A stretch of 64,000 nt of DNA from Lewinella sp038528965 (GCA_038528965.1 JBCBEC010000015.1:1-64000); one strand, 5' to 3'. Shown: positions 1 to 10,258, counted from the first letter of the stretch. Program-made: numbers and translations. The notes: generated by a model from the letters alone, not told the origin.

Positions 1-3000
1 GTACCGGTAGCACTTCCGCTATGCTGGACGAAATCATTCCTACCGTTGATATTAGTGGTGACCTTGATTTCTGCTTGGGTGAGAGTACTACGCTTACTGT
101 ACCGGACAACTTCAGCAGTTATGCCTGGTCTACCGGTGGTTCTGCGAATGAAATTTCCATCAATGGCAATACCAACGTACAGGTAACGGTAACGGATGAA
201 AACGGCTGCACCGCTACTGACATGGTTGACCTCACGGAATATGCCCTACCGGAAGTGGAGATCATGGGACGCCTGAGTTTCTGCCCCGTTGGTGGAACAG
301 AACTAAGTGCTACCGAAGGCTTCGAAAACTATGTTTGGTCAACGACCGAAAGTACAAGTACAATCTTTTTGAATACAGCTGGTGCCTACACGGTAACCGT
401 TACGGATAGCAATGGCTGTCAAAACAGTACCAGTGTCAATGTAGTCGAAGATGCGGAGCTGGATCCAGTTATTGAAGGTGTACCATCCTTCTGCGATGGC
501 TTAAGTACGGAGCTACAAGTGGCCGATATCTATTCTAGTTACACTTGGTCTAATACGGCCTCCACCAATGTCGTAACCATCAGCGAGCCCGGTGAGTACA
601 CCGTTACGGTTTCGGATGAGTTTGGTTGTATGGGTACGGCAACGGTAGACGTAGAAGCCTTGGCCCTTCCAACGCCCGCCATTACGGGGGATATGGATTA
701 CTGTATTGGCGATAGCACCACCTTAAATGGAGGTAATGGTTACGTGACTTACGAGTGGAGTGTGCCTGGTGCGGAAGACCAGTTCTTGGTAGCTACTTCT
801 CCTGGTCAATATGGTTTAACAGTGACCGATGATAACGGCTGTATCGGCAGCACTAATACCATGGTCATCGAAAATGCCCTACCAGTACACGCCATCCAAG
901 GTGAGGCTGGCTTTTGTCCTGGCCTAACCACTATCTTAACCGCGGAAGCCGGCTTTGCGGCCTATAACTGGAGCACCGGAGGAAGCGGTACTAGTATTGA
1001 AGTCGGTACCGATGAAACCTTTAGCCTCTCCGTAACGGACGCGAATGGTTGTGTAGGTGTAGCTCAGCTGCCGGTTATTGAATACGCTACTGCCATTCCT
1101 GCCATCAACGGCCCGCAGCAATTCTGTCCGGGTGAGAGTACTACGCTGTCTGGTGAAAATGGCTTTGTGTCATACAACTGGTCTAACGGTAGTACGGAGA
1201 CTAGCGTAAACATCACGGAAATAGGTCCAGTTGATCTAATCGTGACCGATAACAACGGCTGTATCACTACCAATACGGTTGATCTCAGCAACTTCATCGT
1301 GACTCCACCAACGATTACAGCGGTGGACGGCTTCTGTACCGGTAGCACAGCCGACCTGGAAGCTACTCCAGGTTACACCAGTTACGTCTGGTCCAACTCT
1401 GGTACTATGCCCACCATTACCGTAAGTGACGGTGGCGTTTACGAACTAGATGTTATTGACACGAATGGGTGCCCTTCAGAGGCGGTCATTTCTATCGATG
1501 AATATGACCTACCGGTACCGGTAATTGGCGGCTCCCTTACCTATTGTATTGGTAATAGCACCACCCTTAATGCGGGTGCACAGTACATGAATTACGTCTG
1601 GTCTACCGGTGGTGACCAGCAAGAAGTTATAATCGATACTCCTGGCAACGTAGGCCTGACGGTGACGGATGCCAATGGCTGTATCGGTAGCACGGCCGAG
1701 TTTGTTAATGAAGCCACAGAGCTTTCGCCGGTTATTTCTGGTGATCTCGACTACTGTATTGGGCTATCTACTGTGCTAGATGCTGGTAACGGTTTCGCTA
1801 CTTACGATTGGTCTACTGGTGATATGGGCAGTTCGATTACCGTAACGATGCCTGGTACCTATACCCTTAACGTCACGGACGCGAGTGGTTGTGCGGGTAC
1901 GGCCACCGTAGAGGTCATTGAGAACGCACTACCTACTCCATCCATCACCGGTGATTTCGATTATTGTGCGGGTTTGTCTACAGATATTGCGGCCAACACC
2001 GGTTACGAAAGCTACGAATGGAATACCGGCGCTCCAACAGAGGGTATCACAGTGGCCACCCCAGGTACCTACCAGGTAGAGGTGGTTGATGCCAATGGTT
2101 GTATCAATAGCACCAGTGTGGTGGTGGTTGAGCAGAGTCTGCCGGTCTTTGATATTGATGGACCAACGGACTTCTGTGTGGATTCCTTTACCGTATTACA
2201 AGTTACACCAGCCTACGCTGAATATAGCTGGAGTGTTGGCGGCACTGATCAAAGTGTCCAAGTCAATACGGGTGGTGTGGTTGGAGTAACCGTTACGGAT
2301 AGCAATGGTTGTATTTCTACGGGTGCCCAAGAAGTGGCTACAGTGGCCTTGCCGCTAGCTGATGCCGGCGCACCTCAGTCCTTAGATTGCGATATTCTGG
2401 CGGTAGAAATTGGTGGAAACGGTAGCTCTTCCGGAGCAAACTTCACCTACCAATGGTCGGGTCCTGGTATTACGGGAGCAAATGGAACACTGGAAAATCC
2501 GACTGTACAGTCAGATGGTACCTACACCTTAGTGGTTACAAATGAGCAATACGGTTGTCTGAGTGCACCTGCGGAGGTGGAGGTGACTGATTTGGCTTAC
2601 GTCCCGCAAGTAGTTATAGAAGTCTTAGATGTGCTGGATTGTGCCACCCAAACGGTACAGATTGATGCGCGGGATTCGGATGGTGGACCCGAGTTTGTCT
2701 ACCAGTGGCTGGATGGAGATTTGAATCCAATTCCTGGTGAAAATTCCCTGCTGCTAAATGTAAATATTGCCCAATTCTACACCCTACAGGTTTTGGATAC
2801 AATCACCGGTTGTGATAACTCCGGAATGATTGAGGTAGAAGAGAACGAATTGTATCCGCTTGCCGAAGCGGGCATCAACCAAATCATTACCTGTGGTGAT
2901 CCGATTGTTACGCTAGACGGAACTTCTTCTCAAATGGGTGGCCAGATCAGCTACCTTTGGACGACACCTGCGGGTGCCTTTGTTGGAAACACCAATAACA

Positions 3001-4136
3001 ACACCGCCCAGGTGAACGAACCCGGCTGGTACTATATCCTGGTAACCGATGAGTTCAACGGTTGTGCCAATGCAGATTCGGTCTTTGTGGATCAGAACGT
3101 GGAGCCTCCGGTAGCCTTTACGAGTGACGACTTTGAGTTGGACTGTAATTTCCCAACTACCTCCTTAAGTGGTGCTGGTAGTTCAGTAGGTAGCACCTTT
3201 GATTACCAATGGCTGCTGAACGGTTCTGCGATATCAGGGGCTAACTCCTTGAGCTACACAGCCGTAGCGCCCGGTACTTATACCTTGGTAGTAACGGATA
3301 CCGAAAATGAGTGTACGGCTCGAGATGCGACCCTCATTACCTTGAATCCAGCTGCTCCGGAAGCATTGGACTTCTTTACGGATACGCCTACCTGTGAAGG
3401 TGATGATGATGGAGGCCTATTCATCAGCGGGGTACAAGGTGGTACGCCACCGTTTATGTTCAGCGTTGGTGGTGCCCCTTACACGGAAGTGACGAACTAT
3501 AATAACCTGGTAGCAGGGGACTACGATATCATTGTAGAAGATGCGACCGGCTGTTTACTACTCACTACGATTACCGTACCTGACGGTAATAATCTTCAAT
3601 TGGAGTTGGGGCCGGATCAGTATTTGAACGAAGGGGAATTGGCGGATATCTATCCACAAATCACCGTCGACTCAGCAAGCTTAGTAGCCATTGACTGGCA
3701 AACGGTGGCTGATTTACCTTGTCCAGGATGTGTGGTGCAACTAGATTTAGATCTGAAGGAATCCACTCAGTTCTTCTTGAGCATCAAGGATGAGAACGGT
3801 TGTACAGCGGAAGATCGCCTAACTATCTTCATCAATAAGGAACGGAATATCTACGTACCAAACGCCTTCTCACCGAACGGTGATGGTGATAACGACTTCT
3901 TCTACATCTTCGCTGATCAAAGCGTAGAGGAGATCAAATCCTTCATTGTCTTCAATCGTTGGGGCGAATCGGTATTCGAGGTTTACGGTAGTCAACCCAA
4001 TGATCCACGCTGGGGTTGGGATGGTACCTATCGGGGCCAGCCGGTTAACACGGCGGTCTACGTTTGGATGGCCGAAGTGGAGTTCGCCAACGGTGATGTA
4101 GAAATTATTAAAGGCGATGTGGTAATTATGCGCTAG
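1..4136 (+). CDS. Giant repeat surface adhesin with gliding-motility C-terminal domain (5' partial)
   Basis: The reading frame is open from the first complete codon at base 3, and the first residues (TGSTSAM) continue a repeat unit, so the true start lies upstream of the window. Eleven units of about 70 residues (about 210 bp, roughly 30-2345) each open with an F/Y-C-x-G motif and end near a V-T-D-x-N-G-C motif, so each carries a likely disulfide pair. Four longer Ig-like units follow (about 2346-3350), then one SprB-like unit (about 3355-3590). The last 100 residues (about 3843-4133) match the CHU_C family: a VPNAFSPNGDGDND motif, then FNRWGESVFE, WDGTYRG and a YVW strand. In this family the domain targets secretion and surface anchoring through the type IX secretion system. 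The role is probably cell-surface adhesion or gliding; the ligand is unknown. Confidence 0.93.
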   Translation, partial: TGSTSAMLDEIIPTVDISGDLDFCLGESTTLTVPDNFSSYAWSTGGSANEISINGNTNVQVTVTDENGCTATDMVDLTEYALPEVEIMGRLSFCPVGGTELSATEGFENYVWSTTESTSTIFLNTAGAYTVTVTDSNGCQNSTSVNVVEDAELDPVIEGVPSFCDGLSTELQVADIYSSYTWSNTASTNVVTISEPGEYTVTVSDEFGCMGTATVDVEALALPTPAITGDMDYCIGDSTTLNGGNGYVTYEWSVPGAEDQFLVATSPGQYGLTVTDDNGCIGSTNTMVIENALPVHAIQGEAGFCPGLTTILTAEAGFAAYNWSTGGSGTSIEVGTDETFSLSVTDANGCVGVAQLPVIEYATAIPAINGPQQFCPGESTTLSGENGFVSYNWSNGSTETSVNITEIGPVDLIVTDNNGCITTNTVDLSNFIVTPPTITAVDGFCTGSTADLEATPGYTSYVWSNSGTMPTITVSDGGVYELDVIDTNGCPSEAVISIDEYDLPVPVIGGSLTYCIGNSTTLNAGAQYMNYVWSTGGDQQEVIIDTPGNVGLTVTDANGCIGSTAEFVNEATELSPVISGDLDYCIGLSTVLDAGNGFATYDWSTGDMGSSITVTMPGTYTLNVTDASGCAGTATVEVIENALPTPSITGDFDYCAGLSTDIAANTGYESYEWNTGAPTEGITVATPGTYQVEVVDANGCINSTSVVVVEQSLPVFDIDGPTDFCVDSFTVLQVTPAYAEYSWSVGGTDQSVQVNTGGVVGVTVTDSNGCISTGAQEVATVALPLADAGAPQSLDCDILAVEIGGNGSSSGANFTYQWSGPGITGANGTLENPTVQSDGTYTLVVTNEQYGCLSAPAEVEVTDLAYVPQVVIEVLDVLDCATQTVQIDARDSDGGPEFVYQWLDGDLNPIPGENSLLLNVNIAQFYTLQVLDTITGCDNSGMIEVEENELYPLAEAGINQIITCGDPIVTLDGTSSQMGGQISYLWTTPAGAFVGNTNNNTAQVNEPGWYYILVTDEFNGCANADSVFVDQNVEPPVAFTSDDFELDCNFPTTSLSGAGSSVGSTFDYQWLLNGSAISGANSLSYTAVAPGTYTLVVTDTENECTARDATLITLNPAAPEALDFFTDTPTCEGDDDGGLFISGVQGGTPPFMFSVGGAPYTEVTNYNNLVAGDYDIIVEDATGCLLLTTITVPDGNNLQLELGPDQYLNEGELADIYPQITVDSASLVAIDWQTVADLPCPGCVVQLDLDLKESTQFFLSIKDENGCTAEDRLTIFINKERNIYVPNAFSPNGDGDNDFFYIFADQSVEEIKSFIVFNRWGESVFEVYGSQPNDPRWGWDGTYRGQPVNTAVYVWMAEVEFANGDVEIIKGDVVIMR
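30..2345 (+). repeat. Eleven in-frame repeats of about 210 bp coding for cysteine-paired Ig-like units
   Basis: The cysteine codon of the F/Y-C motif recurs near 72, 283, 492, 702, 915, 1125, 1334, 1546, 1755, 1966 and 2176, a steady period of about 210 bp. The units have diverged at DNA level but keep the two cysteines, a Y-x-W-S/N core and the closing V-T-D-x-N-G-C block. The array continues upstream of the window. Confidence 0.85.
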
Positions 4137-4141
4137 AAATA

Positions 4142-4178
4142 TCACGGAAGGTGCTATCTTGAGGAGCACCTTCCGTGA
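4142..4178 (+). terminator. Perfect 14-bp stem-loop after the first adhesin
   Basis: Arms 4142-4155 and 4165-4178 are perfectly complementary around a 9-nt loop, beginning 6 nt after the stop codon. No T-run follows directly, so it may act as a 3'-end stabiliser. A second, weaker stem-loop with a T-run lies just downstream. Confidence 0.6.
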
Positions 4179-4204
4179 GGTATTAATAATGATCAAACTA
4201 CTAG

Positions 4205-4238
4205 CCGATCTTTTGCGGGATAAAAGCTGATCGGTTTT
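4205..4238 (+). terminator. Possible rho-independent terminator
   Basis: CCGATC (4205-4210) pairs with GATCGG (4229-4234), and inner TTTT/AAAA pairing extends the stem. TTTT follows at 4235-4238. It lies between the first adhesin and the ADP-ribosylglycohydrolase. Confidence 0.4.
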
Positions 4239-4282
4239 AACGAAAAAAAACGGAGGCCAAGCAGGTCTCCTCGTAATGGGCT

Positions 4283-5059
4283 ATGCTGGGAGCAATTGCC
4301 GGTGACATCATTGGTTCGGTGTACGAAAAAGATCCGGTCAAGCAGGTTAATTTTCCGCTGTTTCAGGAAGGTTCACGCTTCACCGATGATACCGTACTAA
4401 CGGTGGCAGTTGCGGATGCGCTCCTGTCCAATAAGGCCTTTGAAGGGAAGGTCAAATCCTATGCTCGCCGCTATCCTGCCGCCGGTTATGGCGGTACTTT
4501 CATTCGTTGGATGACTGGTACGATTAATGGGCCTTACAACAGCTGGGGTAACGGTTCAGCTATGCGGGTGAGCCCGGTAGGTTTTGCTTATGAACAGCTG
4601 GTAGATGTGATGAAGGTAGCGGAAGCTTCGGCCTCCATTACCCATAACCATCCCGAGGGTATCAAAGGCGCCCAGGCTGTGGCTGCCTGTATCTATTTGG
4701 CTCGGACCGGTTTTGGCAAGCCCTTGATCAAAGATCATGTGGAGCGCATATTTGGCTACAACCTGGAGCAATCCCTCGAGGAAATTCGGCCAGATTATGC
4801 CTTTGACGTCAGTTGTCAAGGCTCAGTGCCGCAGTCGATCCAGGCTTTTCTGGAAAGTCAAAATTGGGAGAGTGCAGTGCGTAATGCGGTTTCCCTGGGC
4901 GGAGATGCGGATACCATGGCTTGCATTGCGGGATCTATTGCGGAAGCTTTCTACGGAGGTGTACCTGTGGAGGTTGAAAAAGAAGTGATGGGACGTATCC
5001 CAGAAGAGTTTCGCGAGGTGATCTCCGACTTTTATAAAGAATATCCCTGGCTCGATTGA
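4283..5059 (+). CDS. ADP-ribosylglycohydrolase family protein
   Basis: The 258-residue protein has the layout of the ADP-ribosylglycohydrolase (DraG/ARH) family, which removes ADP-ribose from proteins or nucleic acids using two metal ions. The N-terminal metal motif T-D-D-T is at residues 34-37, G-N-G-S-A-M-R near 90, and the second metal motif G-G-D-A-D-T at 206-211; both aspartate pairs are intact. There is no signal peptide, so it should be cytoplasmic. It is short but within the family range. It stands alone between two giant adhesin genes, and no ADP-ribosyltransferase partner is visible in the window, so the substrate cannot be inferred. The ATG at 4283 is chosen because the conserved G-A-I-A-G-D start of the family follows directly. 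Confidence 0.92.
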   Translation: MLGAIAGDIIGSVYEKDPVKQVNFPLFQEGSRFTDDTVLTVAVADALLSNKAFEGKVKSYARRYPAAGYGGTFIRWMTGTINGPYNSWGNGSAMRVSPVGFAYEQLVDVMKVAEASASITHNHPEGIKGAQAVAACIYLARTGFGKPLIKDHVERIFGYNLEQSLEEIRPDYAFDVSCQGSVPQSIQAFLESQNWESAVRNAVSLGGDADTMACIAGSIAEAFYGGVPVEVEKEVMGRIPEEFREVISDFYKEYPWLD

Positions 5060-5201
5060 GCCTCCCATAGCAACACACCTAGGGGCTTTTCAGTAATGGA
5101 AATGACAGCCCCGAACCTAAAGCATTTTCGCTCTGTGGAATTTAAGTATCATTGCGTACTGGTGAGCAAATCGCTCCGATCCGCCAATCAATCCCTACAT
5201 C

Positions 5202-8200
5202 ATGCACATCACTCGCATTTTTCTACTTCCACTCCTTTTATTTTGGGGGACTCAGTTGCTGGCGCAGCTGGAAGTTACTAATGCTCCGCCCATCACACCT
5301 GAGAACTTAATCTCGAATGTCTTTTTGGGAGAAGGTGTAGAAGTGGTAGATATCGAATTTAATGGAGATCCCCTTTCCGTGGGTTTGTTTACCCAGGGTA
5401 CGGATGCGGTACGCATGGAACGCGGTATCGTCATGACCACCGGCCGGGCAGTGACGGAGGGACCTTTTTTAGGGGTAGACAGCCCCGCTGGAAACCTGGC
5501 TTCGGTGATCAACAATAGTACTGCTACTGATGGAGATCTTACGGCCATCGTTGGAGGTGGCGGAATCGGAATTAACAATGTGTGCCAGTATATCATCGAG
5601 TTTATACCCGTTAATGATACACTGCGCTTTACTTACTCTTTTGCTTCGGAAGAGTATCCGGAATACGTTTGTACCCAGTACAATGACGTCTTTGGCTTCT
5701 TTATCAGCGGTCCTGGTATCAATGGCCCCTACGAAAACAATGCCGAAAACATCGCCCTGATTCCCGGTACTGATCGCCCGGTTACAATCAATAATGTTAA
5801 CCCTGGTGTAGTCGGGGCAATCGGGGGGGATATTGTTTTCTGCTCTGGCGACGACGGTTCCTTGGCTTTCAGTAATTTATACAATGCCAACTTCGGCGGC
5901 AGCCGCCCGGTATACGATGGCTTTACGGATGTCTTTGTGGCGGAGGCTGTAGTAGAGCCTTGCCAGGTCTATACCATTAAGCTGGTTATTGCGGATGCTT
6001 TTGATGGACTGCTGGATTCTGGGGTTTTCCTGGAAGCGAAAAGTTTTGGAACGGGATCTTTGGACGTAGAAATCCAGGGTTTGGCTATTGACGGTGGTCT
6101 GGCGGAAGGCTGTGGTACTGGTGAAATTGTTTTCAATCTCCCCGCACCCACAGAATCTGACTTTGATGTGGAATTTGCGGTAGGAGGCACGGCAACACCC
6201 GGCGTAGACTATCCGCCACTACCCACCACCATTATCATTCCGGAGGGGGATAGCACCTTCTCTATTCCAATTAGTGCCATCGAAGATGATCTGGTGGAAG
6301 GTGATGAAACCATCCTCTTGAGCGTACAACGCGACCCTTGTAATCGGGATACCTTCACCATTGTCGTAAAGGATAACCGCTTGGTAAAACCAGACTTAGG
6401 GCCGGACGTTGTGACCTGTGCATCTGATTCTACCCAGCTGGATGGTACGGTGGATATTCCACTACCAGAACCACCCCGATTTTTCAGTACGACTCCCGTT
6501 GTTATTAATCAAACGGATGTACCGTTTACCTCTGATATTGAAGTTTTTGGCGTCTTGCCCACCGAGCTTGGGCCAGATGCGATAAAGATGATCTGCATTG
6601 ATAGTTTAGAACACGAGTGGATTGATGATCTAGATATATTCCTGGTAGGCCCCGATGGCCAGTTTTTAGAGCTGACCACCGACAATGGTTTGGACGGTGG
6701 TAATGTGCTGGGCCTAGATTATTACATACGAACATGTTTCACCGTAGATGCTGTTACCCCCATCAATGATCCTGGCCCCTTCGCACCAGCGGAGGCCGTA
6801 CCCTTCACGGGCGAATGGCAACCGGAGGGTGTCTTCTCTGATCTTTGGGACGGTGATTATTCCACCAACGGCACCTGGCAGTTGGTCGTTACCGACGATA
6901 CCAATAGCGCTGTTGGAGTTCTCCACTCCTGGAGTATCTGTTTCAATCCGGTTTACCAGGTTTCCTACGAATGGAGCCAACACGGCTTAAGTTGTTTGGA
7001 TTGCCCAGATCCTGTTGCGGCGCCGCTAATCGATACGGAATATATTCTTACCGTTTCCGACTCCTATGGTTGTGTGGAACGGGATACTATCAATTTTGAA
7101 GTCATTCCTTCCCTCACCATGGACGGCCTGCAGTGTGGCATCGTTACCGGAAACTCCATACAGGTTATTTGGCCAGCACTTGCGGGTGCGAGCGGTTATG
7201 AGGTGAGTATAAATGGTGGACCTTGGGAGCCTGCTTCTGGTCCGCTAGAGCATATTGTTTCTGGCTTAAGTCTATCGGAAACAGTCGAGATTCAGGTGCG
7301 TGGCTTAGCTGATTGTCCCTCCTTCCCGGCTACGATTAGCTGTACGACCTTGCCTTGCAATCCGCCTACGCTTTCCGCTGCTCCGACGGATGCTACTTGC
7401 CAAGGCACAGCGGATGGCAACGTACAAATTACAGTTGTAAGCGGCACCGGGCCTTTCACCTTCGAACTGGAGGGTGACATTAATACGGACGGAAATTTCA
7501 CAGGCCTGGTTGCCGGAAGTTATGTGGCCACTGTCACGGATGGGAACAACTGCCCGGGCTCAATTCCATTTGTAATTGGAGCACCCGAATCGGTGACCGC
7601 GGCATTGACCGCAGATCCGGTAAGCTGCTTTGGTGGAAACGACGGAACTGCCTCGGTGGTAGCCAGCGGAGGTTCTATGCCGTACACTTACCTATGGAGT
7701 AATGGGCAAACTACGGATACCGCTACTGGCTTCCTGGCGGGTACTGCTACCGTAGAAGTCCGTGACGCAAATGGCTGCTTAGCTACCGGCCAGATCGATA
7801 TTGGGGAACCTACCGCTTTGGAAGTGACCCTCTCCGAACTAGATCCTAATTGTTTTAACGCTACAGACGGCAGCATCACCGCTACACCTAGTGGTGGTAC
7901 GGGGCCCTACACCTATTTGTGGAGTGATAGCCAAGTAGCTGAAATGGCCATTGATTTGAGTGCCGGTAACTATTCGGTGACGGTTACGGATGCGAACGAT
8001 TGTACTGTGGAGGCACAGATTGAACTCACGGAACCAGAGGAACTACAGCTTTCCGTAACTACGGTTGAACAGGCTTGCATTGGACCACCAAATGGTGAAG
8101 CCACCGTGACGGTTACGGGAGGTACCATGCCTTATACGTACCTGTGGGAGGACGGTCAAGAAACTGCTACCGCAAATGGCCTAGTGGCTGGAATGTATAA

Positions 8201-9698
8201 CGTTACCGTTACGGATGCCAATGACTGTGAGGCCATAATCTTGGCGGATGTACCCGCAGCGGATCAGGTGGAAATCGTGTCCTTTACTATTGATAACGCT
8301 ACCTGCGCGGGAGGACAAGATGGAGTCATCAATGTAACGCTAAACGGTGGTACACCTCCTTATACTTGGAGCGGTCCATTGAATGGATTACAAGCGGGCG
8401 CCTACAGTTTGACGGTGACCGATGCTGAAGGCTGTTTTGATGTACTCAATACGACGGTGGGCGATGCACCGGAATTATTACTCTCATCAATTGCTACTCC
8501 CGTAGGCTGTTCCGGTGGGACTAATGGAGCTATTGACCTAACGGTAACGGGTGGAACACCACCTTACACTTATGACTGGAGTGGTACGTCCAATGATGAA
8601 GATTTAAACAATCTACCCGCCGGTAATTACACTGTGCAAGTGACGGATGCCAATGGATGTGTTGCGAGCAGTACGACTGAGGTGCCCGCTTCTACGGTCA
8701 TTGAACCGGTCGCCACCATTGAACAAATCGAATGTAACGGTGCGGCCAGTGGCCATATCTCGCTAGCGGTATCTGGTGGTGCTGCACCCTATACCTTCAA
8801 CTGGAGCACCGGGACGGCAGGACCTACACTATCAGCCCTTCCTGCTGGTGTCTACGAAGTAACCATTACGGACGCTTTTGATTGCCAAACCACCCAGAGT
8901 TTCGAGATCACCCAGCCCGAAGCTTTGAGTGCCGAAGTCTTCACCGAAATGGTCAGTTGCTTTGGTGACCGGGATGGCTTGATCAAAATTGAAGGATCGG
9001 GGGGTACCCCGCCTTATCGTTTCCGTAGAGATAACGGAGATTGGCAAACTAATGCTACCTATATCGGACTACCCGCGGGTGGCTATAGTCTGTGGATACA
9101 GGATGCCAACGGTTGTCCGCAAGACCTCGGAATTACTACCATCACCCAACCTGATCTACTGGAGATCGACCTGGGTGGCAACCGTGATATACAGTTTGGT
9201 GATACCATTCAAGTATTTCCAACGGTAATGGGCGGCATGGACATTATAGAGTATCTCTGGACGCCCTACGATAGTACCTGGCTGGCTTGTGAGACTTGCC
9301 CCAGACAGTTGGTCTTTACCGACGTTCAGCGGGATCTATTCCTGGAAGTGATTGACGAAAATGGCTGTACAGCCCGAGAAGGTATTCAGATTAGAGTCAG
9401 TAAGGATTTCCCACTGGCGGTGCCAACTGGCTTTACGCCAAACGGTGATAATATCAATGACCTCCTGCTGGTACACGGCTTGCCAGGCATAGAAGTCTTA
9501 CAGTTCCGGGTATGGGACCGTTGGGGAGAACTCATCTACGAAGAGGGCGGTTTTATGGTAAATGATCCTTCTACTGGTTGGGACGGTACCTTCCGTGATC
9601 AGAATATGAACGGCGGCGTTTACCTGTGGCAAGTAGAGGCCCTACTACCAGATGGCGAGACCACCGTAGTCAGTGGCCAGGCGACATTAATTCGATAA
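5202..9698 (+). CDS. Giant secreted protein: choice-of-anchor, Calx-beta, P-domain, SprB repeats, CHU_C domain
   Basis: The start at 5202 gives a clear signal peptide ending at L-L-A-Q. Modules in order: a choice-of-anchor L-like domain (about residues 30-280, with F-A-S-E-E-Y-P-E-Y and D-V-F-G-F-F-I-S-G), a Calx-beta-like segment (about 285-396), a proprotein-convertase P-domain-like beta-sandwich (about 427-583), a fibronectin-III-like stretch (about 640-715), eight SprB repeats (about 720-1310, each with G-G-x-x-P-Y-T-Y-x-W) and a CHU_C domain (about 1400-1498, T-G-F-T-P-N-G-D-N-I-N-D, then W-D-R-W-G-E). SprB is the gliding adhesin of Flavobacterium johnsoniae and the last domain is a T9SS type B signal, so this is probably a cell-surface adhesin exported by the T9SS. 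Its architecture differs from the two other giants in the window. Confidence 0.93.
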   Translation: MHITRIFLLPLLLFWGTQLLAQLEVTNAPPITPENLISNVFLGEGVEVVDIEFNGDPLSVGLFTQGTDAVRMERGIVMTTGRAVTEGPFLGVDSPAGNLASVINNSTATDGDLTAIVGGGGIGINNVCQYIIEFIPVNDTLRFTYSFASEEYPEYVCTQYNDVFGFFISGPGINGPYENNAENIALIPGTDRPVTINNVNPGVVGAIGGDIVFCSGDDGSLAFSNLYNANFGGSRPVYDGFTDVFVAEAVVEPCQVYTIKLVIADAFDGLLDSGVFLEAKSFGTGSLDVEIQGLAIDGGLAEGCGTGEIVFNLPAPTESDFDVEFAVGGTATPGVDYPPLPTTIIIPEGDSTFSIPISAIEDDLVEGDETILLSVQRDPCNRDTFTIVVKDNRLVKPDLGPDVVTCASDSTQLDGTVDIPLPEPPRFFSTTPVVINQTDVPFTSDIEVFGVLPTELGPDAIKMICIDSLEHEWIDDLDIFLVGPDGQFLELTTDNGLDGGNVLGLDYYIRTCFTVDAVTPINDPGPFAPAEAVPFTGEWQPEGVFSDLWDGDYSTNGTWQLVVTDDTNSAVGVLHSWSICFNPVYQVSYEWSQHGLSCLDCPDPVAAPLIDTEYILTVSDSYGCVERDTINFEVIPSLTMDGLQCGIVTGNSIQVIWPALAGASGYEVSINGGPWEPASGPLEHIVSGLSLSETVEIQVRGLADCPSFPATISCTTLPCNPPTLSAAPTDATCQGTADGNVQITVVSGTGPFTFELEGDINTDGNFTGLVAGSYVATVTDGNNCPGSIPFVIGAPESVTAALTADPVSCFGGNDGTASVVASGGSMPYTYLWSNGQTTDTATGFLAGTATVEVRDANGCLATGQIDIGEPTALEVTLSELDPNCFNATDGSITATPSGGTGPYTYLWSDSQVAEMAIDLSAGNYSVTVTDANDCTVEAQIELTEPEELQLSVTTVEQACIGPPNGEATVTVTGGTMPYTYLWEDGQETATANGLVAGMYNVTVTDANDCEAIILADVPAADQVEIVSFTIDNATCAGGQDGVINVTLNGGTPPYTWSGPLNGLQAGAYSLTVTDAEGCFDVLNTTVGDAPELLLSSIATPVGCSGGTNGAIDLTVTGGTPPYTYDWSGTSNDEDLNNLPAGNYTVQVTDANGCVASSTTEVPASTVIEPVATIEQIECNGAASGHISLAVSGGAAPYTFNWSTGTAGPTLSALPAGVYEVTITDAFDCQTTQSFEITQPEALSAEVFTEMVSCFGDRDGLIKIEGSGGTPPYRFRRDNGDWQTNATYIGLPAGGYSLWIQDANGCPQDLGITTITQPDLLEIDLGGNRDIQFGDTIQVFPTVMGGMDIIEYLWTPYDSTWLACETCPRQLVFTDVQRDLFLEVIDENGCTAREGIQIRVSKDFPLAVPTGFTPNGDNINDLLLVHGLPGIEVLQFRVWDRWGELIYEEGGFMVNDPSTGWDGTFRDQNMNGGVYLWQVEALLPDGETTVVSGQATLIR
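7360..9130 (+). repeat. Eight SprB repeats within the second giant adhesin
   Basis: Units of about 65-75 residues each contain a central C-x-G/N-x-x-x-G segment, G-G-x-x-P-Y-T-Y-x-W and a closing V-T-D-A-N-x-C. The motif recurs eight times in frame. The last unit is the most divergent: P-Y-R-F replaces P-Y-T-Y. Confidence 0.8.
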
Positions 9699-9709
9699 AT
9701 GCGGGCCAA

Positions 9710-10243
9710 TTGGGAAAGAAGAAAAAGAAAAGCTGGAGTACTGATCGGATTGTGAGCTTATCCGCAATCCTGATCAGCTTCATTACTCTAGTTGTCTTTA
9801 TTTATCAGACGAATCTGATGGCAGAGCAGCAGCGCCTCTCCACCATGCCTTACCTTACCTATAGTTTTAGTGGAACAGGTACCCCAAATTTTACGGTTTT
9901 TCTGGCCAATGATGGCATTGGGCCCGCTTTCATAGAGTCTATGGAAATCAGCTATCAGGATTCTATTTATGAAATGGATCTACCCGGATTTCTCTACAGC
10001 GGCCTAATACCGGAAATGGACAGCATTAAAAATGTATTTCACTCCAATATCATGCCAGGTCAGCTGATACCTGCTGGTCGGAAAATCGCTGTTCTGGAGG
10101 TCGATAACTCCAAGCAAGATGGAGACCGTCTTTATCGCTTGTTATTGGAGATGGAAATTCACGCGCAGTTGATCTACCGGTCTGCGTACAGTGAGCGGTG
10201 GCGCCTTTCTACCAGCAACCAGATACCAGAACGATTGGATTAG
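9710..10243 (+). CDS. Small membrane-anchored hypothetical protein
   Basis: I do not recognise this family. After a basic stretch (G-K-K-K-K-K-S-W) comes one hydrophobic segment (S-L-S-A-I-L-I-S-F-I-T-L-V-V-F-I-Y), then about 140 mostly beta-like residues, so it is probably a single-pass inner-membrane protein with a soluble domain. The start is uncertain. The nearest in-frame start after the upstream stop is TTG at 9710, giving 177 aa; an ATG at 9626 would overlap the adhesin gene by 73 bp and add only out-of-frame shadow sequence. The first later ATG would remove the membrane segment. It sits 12 bp after the adhesin stop and is probably co-transcribed with it. Confidence 0.65.
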   Translation: MGKKKKKSWSTDRIVSLSAILISFITLVVFIYQTNLMAEQQRLSTMPYLTYSFSGTGTPNFTVFLANDGIGPAFIESMEISYQDSIYEMDLPGFLYSGLIPEMDSIKNVFHSNIMPGQLIPAGRKIAVLEVDNSKQDGDRLYRLLLEMEIHAQLIYRSAYSERWRLSTSNQIPERLD

Positions 10244-10258
10244 CCTGAACTTTGCCTT

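Noticed and set aside
30..2345. Regular 210-bp repeats considered as a CRISPR or satellite array
   Set aside because: They are in frame, protein-coding and divergent at DNA level, with no short identical repeats or spacers.
4283..5059. ADP-ribosylglycohydrolase as a toxin-antitoxin or immunity component
   Set aside because: No ADP-ribosyltransferase or small toxin gene is next to it; neighbours are giant adhesins.
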